Source: Pholis gunnellus
Lineage: Eukaryota; Chordata; Actinopteri; Perciformes; Pholidae
DNA: 64,000 bases
Assembly: GCA_910591455.2 (NCBI GenBank)
Contig: OU342806.1
Location: 17,490,841 to 17,554,840 of the forward strand
Reading direction: 5' to 3'
This document shows positions 60,665 through 64,000 of the stretch, in pieces. The notes under the pieces are model-generated. The model had not been told where the DNA came from, ran no database searches, and saw only the letters and a program-made list of their open reading frames with translations. A program made the translations under genes and the position numbers. Each line of letters begins with the position of its first letter. Positions within the stretch are counted from its first letter, which is position 1.

Positions 60665-61053
60665 ACTGTGTATACTGATGTATGTATGTGAAAGGTTACA
60701 AGAAATACTGTAAACATGAGGTGCAGTGTTGCATTAATATCGGTGGGACCACAGATATATTCATGAAAGGGCAGCTGTCAGGTGGAAGTGTACAAATGAT
60801 CCTCCTTTCCTTCATTATGTCACCAAGAGAGAAATATAAAGTACAGCAAGAAATAAGAGTTCTACAAATCCCAAAGGGATGTTTTAGCAAGCAGGTTACA
60901 CTGATGGATCGTTTCTTATTAAGGCCACATGTAAATGTAACTCTAAATCAATTACCAGCTCTAAGTATTACAGTCGTTTTAATTTCTATGTGGGAGCCTC
61001 TGAAATCTCATTACTCGAGTGAAGGAACACACAGTAATTACTGCAGAGTGTAA
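60665..61053. repeat. Tandem duplication F, right unit
   Basis: Partner of 60175-60560. A 123-codon frame is open across this unit on the plus strand, but the left unit shows no matching open frame, so coding is unlikely. Confidence 0.85.
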
Positions 61054-61059
61054 CAGAAA

Positions 61060-61802
61060 CACCTGGTCATCTTTTACACCTTTTCCCAATTTAAACAAGA
61101 TAGTGCTGTTTTCTGCACAGCCGGCAGCCTTTAGTTCAAACTGCATTGCGGTTTTACTTTTCACCGAATATTCATAAGATTACTGCACACATGCACTTTA
61201 TTTCAGAATATGCAGGGTCATTGACTGGAATGTGAACGTATGATGTCTAATAAAAAAACAGGGAGTAAGTATATAGTACTTTATAACCTTTAACATATAC
61301 TGTATTTTTAATATTTACTGTTATCATACTATAATTTGACAACATATTCTCAGAATAAAATTTGGAAATTGATATACGCACAAGAAAACTACAGATATTG
61401 GTTTCATTTTGCACTGGGTCTAAGCCTTCATACAGCTCTCGAACCTCAATCAATGCATCGATGTTTATGTATATAAATCCAATGATCAAATCCTCGTAAA
61501 ATATCGTGGCATGTCAGGTCAGTTTGCACTTTGAACCTGTCTTTATATGCTTTGGTAGCAAAGAAATCCTAATAATGTTAAATGTGCAGCTGCATAAATA
61601 AAATCTATATTCAGAAAATATAAAGACATTTATTTAGATTTGTCATTGAGAATATAATACACACTTTGAATGGGGAGGGACTTTATCATTACTTTGTGGC
61701 TAGCCCTGCCTTTCCAATGAATCTTTGTGGTGTAAAAGGACACGCTATCGAGCCCAACGGTGCGTTTAAAACAGGACATTAAGGGTGTAAAATAAGGAGG
61801 GA

Positions 61803-61844
<42 letters not shown>

Positions 61845-61961
61845 ACACCTTTTACACAAAAGACAGTCATAGATGTCCCCTTGCTTCAGTGACATTTCCT
61901 CTGAGAAAAGGTTAGTCTTCTTATCCATTATGCATATTCTGCAAACACCCCACTACACACG

Positions 61962-61992
<31 letters not shown>

Positions 61993-64000
61993 CTACACCT
62001 ACACACACACACACACACACACTGTATGTACATGCATGAAGACACACAGCAGCCCACAGCACCAGACACCCCATATCTGACACGCACCAACAGCCTCACC
62101 GTGACCAATCAGTGGCCAGTCTGAGAGTTCCTTTTTTAAAATGTAAAGCCGATTGGCCATTTATGTGCAGTAACCAGCAACAGGGACTTCACCTATGACA
62201 GTGATTTATCATGTGGGGGGGGGGTTACTACATTATTCTATATAACCTTGACATAATCCTTGCTTGATTTTAATAAGACTGGGAGGAATGTTGTCATTCA
62301 TATTCATCACGTAAACTGATTAACTCACAGGCGATGTCATTATAATTTGCTGAATCATGGATATGTTCCTTTTAAATCTACGAGTACACAGTCAAGTGCA
62401 GCACGATCTGTTTGTAGCATGGCCCAAGAGATGCCGATGTAGGCCTCTGGTCTGAATATAATTAAACTTTCATTTAGTTTTGGTCTGTGAACCTGCTGTT
62501 TTGGTGTTATACTATTGGCTATTAAAGCAGATTCATATATAAAAAAACGTTGTGTTTCTTCTATGTGATTGTGATTATTATTTTCTGCAAAATATCAATC
62601 TGAAATCATGTGCCTGTAACTTCTTTCTAAAATAGGAAATCCTTGGAACAATTACGGTTTTCACTGAGCCAAAACAAATGGGATATTTATATACAATTGT
62701 TAAATTTGCCGTAAAATATTTTATTATATTCTACCACCTTTTGCAAACAAGTGCAAATTATAGCTAAATAAACGTCAAGTTAATTATTATTGCACCATTC
62801 CACTGTTATGCATCTCAAAGTGCTTCTCAGCACATCACAACAATCAGTGTGTAAGCATGATAATGCAGAACTCTTCTGATTTAATCAAATGAGCAGTGGA
62901 CAGGCCATTTCTCCTTACTTTTATCCAAAGTCAAGTAAAAACAGTGGGTGCATACTTAATTTATGCTAATGTGAGTCACGCCTATGGGTGACTGCCTAAA
63001 AAATTGAACAAGGGTGACGGCAAGCAGCTGCAATGTCATGTTTCCACATATTTTTCTATTAAATCTACACTTCACAAACAGGATCGTTTGTTTTAATTGC
63101 GGGTATGCCAAATAGGTCATTCCAGGTTTTACAAAGCATTGTGGGTCCACTGGCATTAACTTTTAACACACTCTAAGAAATGAATGCGAAAGCGTGGCCT
63201 CTATCTGCCTGTACAGAGTCTGACCCCAGCGCTGCTCCGTGTGTGAGTCAGTCTGTGAGAGTAGTTCAAGGTGACTGTGTTCCAGCTGCTGATTTACCCT
63301 TCCTTCCAGGCCACTAGCACACAGTTCAGGTCAGATGTTCCTTTCATGCCCAGTACTTGTCAGCTGTAGTTTCCTCTGAGTTTTGTATTTTTGGACCAGA
63401 TATATAAACGATGTTGAATGTTTTGGTGCTCATTTCTCTCTAATCTAAGGTGATGTTACCAGCACAAGAGTCAGTCACAATGTCAACAATGAGCCAGTTA
63501 AGGGTTCATGGCTGAGACAATTCACAGTTTACTATTTCCTTCAGAATATCCTCCATCACAAACATGTGGTCAACTATGGAGCATCTACACAGATAATACA
63601 AATACGGATATAAGATATAATATATTGTGTAACAATAAACCTCATTGACTATCTTTAATTTATTGCTCCTTTATTATGAAAACAACAAATTAAAATGCTA
63701 CTTGTTCTTGAACCCTCCAGATTACAGCCCTGGTCTCATCTGAAATGGCACAATATCAAATAGTCAGAATTACTTTGATGATGACTCATTGATGATTCAT
63801 TTCAGCTGATATTTGCTCTTTGATAACTTGTTAAATCATTTTCAGTTGTAGCCTAACTGATACAACTCTAAAATGTTTCCCTGCCTCTTTAAAGCCTAAC
63901 CAGTGGATTTAATCATTAGTGTGATCATTAGAGCTACTGTCTTTGCTTTCCATTGTATTGATCTACCAAGAGCTCCATTGTCACTTATCTGGTCCCCGTG
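61060..64000. other. Probable dlg1 intron, simple repeats only
   Basis: CA microsatellites at 61805-61845 and 61965-62022, and a run of about 11 G at 62216-62226. The remainder is AT-rich with no exon or RNA gene recognised. The region is assigned to dlg1 only because upstream PDZ exons are still missing. Confidence 0.4.

Noticed and set aside
60682..61053. 123-codon open frame
   Set aside because: It lies in the right unit of a tandem duplication whose left unit has no equivalent frame, and it resembles no protein family.
1..64000. CRISPR arrays, operons, phage or other bacterial defence systems, tRNA and rRNA genes
   Set aside because: The DNA is vertebrate. The regular short repeats are microsatellites without spacers, and no tRNA cloverleaf or rRNA segment was recognised by eye.

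Overview
This is a vertebrate window, almost certainly from a spiny-rayed (percomorph) teleost fish. The genes are split by short introns with GT/AG borders. The non-coding DNA carries dispersed repeats typical of teleosts and long CA, GA and GGA microsatellites. Gene order matches part of human 3q29 (NCBP2, NCBP2-AS2, MELTF, DLG1), and that synteny supports the gene names. There are no operons or bacterial features.

Layout. At 1-1.6 kb lies a CpG-rich block with what looks like the first coding exon of an unidentified secreted or membrane protein, reading off the left edge. From 1.6 to 22.3 kb I see no gene: only dispersed repeats, a decayed LINE reverse transcriptase and unclassified DNA. 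At 22.3-26.2 kb is ncbp2 (minus strand, 5 exons, fully reconstructed). At 28.0-28.5 kb is fkbp2, with its whole reading frame in one exon, head to head with the small-protein gene ncbp2as2 at 29.0-29.3 kb. At 30.8-41.9 kb is melanotransferrin, meltf (minus strand, 16 coding exons, 723 residues, all phases closing), with a TATA box just upstream. After a gene-poor stretch, 47.9-58.6 kb holds the 3' half of dlg1 (minus strand: SH3, HOOK and guanylate-kinase-like region). The rest of the window is probably dlg1 intron.

Main finding. The presumed 3' UTR of meltf holds four hairpins with the layout of iron-responsive elements: an unpaired C, a 5-bp upper stem and a CAGTGN loop. All four are on the meltf sense strand. 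Three share the same CATAT upper stem, while their lower stems differ in sequence yet still largely pair. This resembles the transferrin-receptor 3' UTR and predicts IRP control of fish melanotransferrin. The encoded protein is also unusual: the N-lobe has lost two iron ligands (Asp to Phe78, His to Arg279) while the C-lobe keeps the full set, the reverse of human melanotransferrin.

ncbp2 acts in nuclear RNA cap binding, fkbp2 in ER protein folding, meltf in surface iron binding and dlg1 in membrane scaffolding. They are neighbours by ancestral synteny, not a pathway. Exon borders were called by eye from splice sites, phase and remembered family sequences. No alignment or RNA evidence was available.
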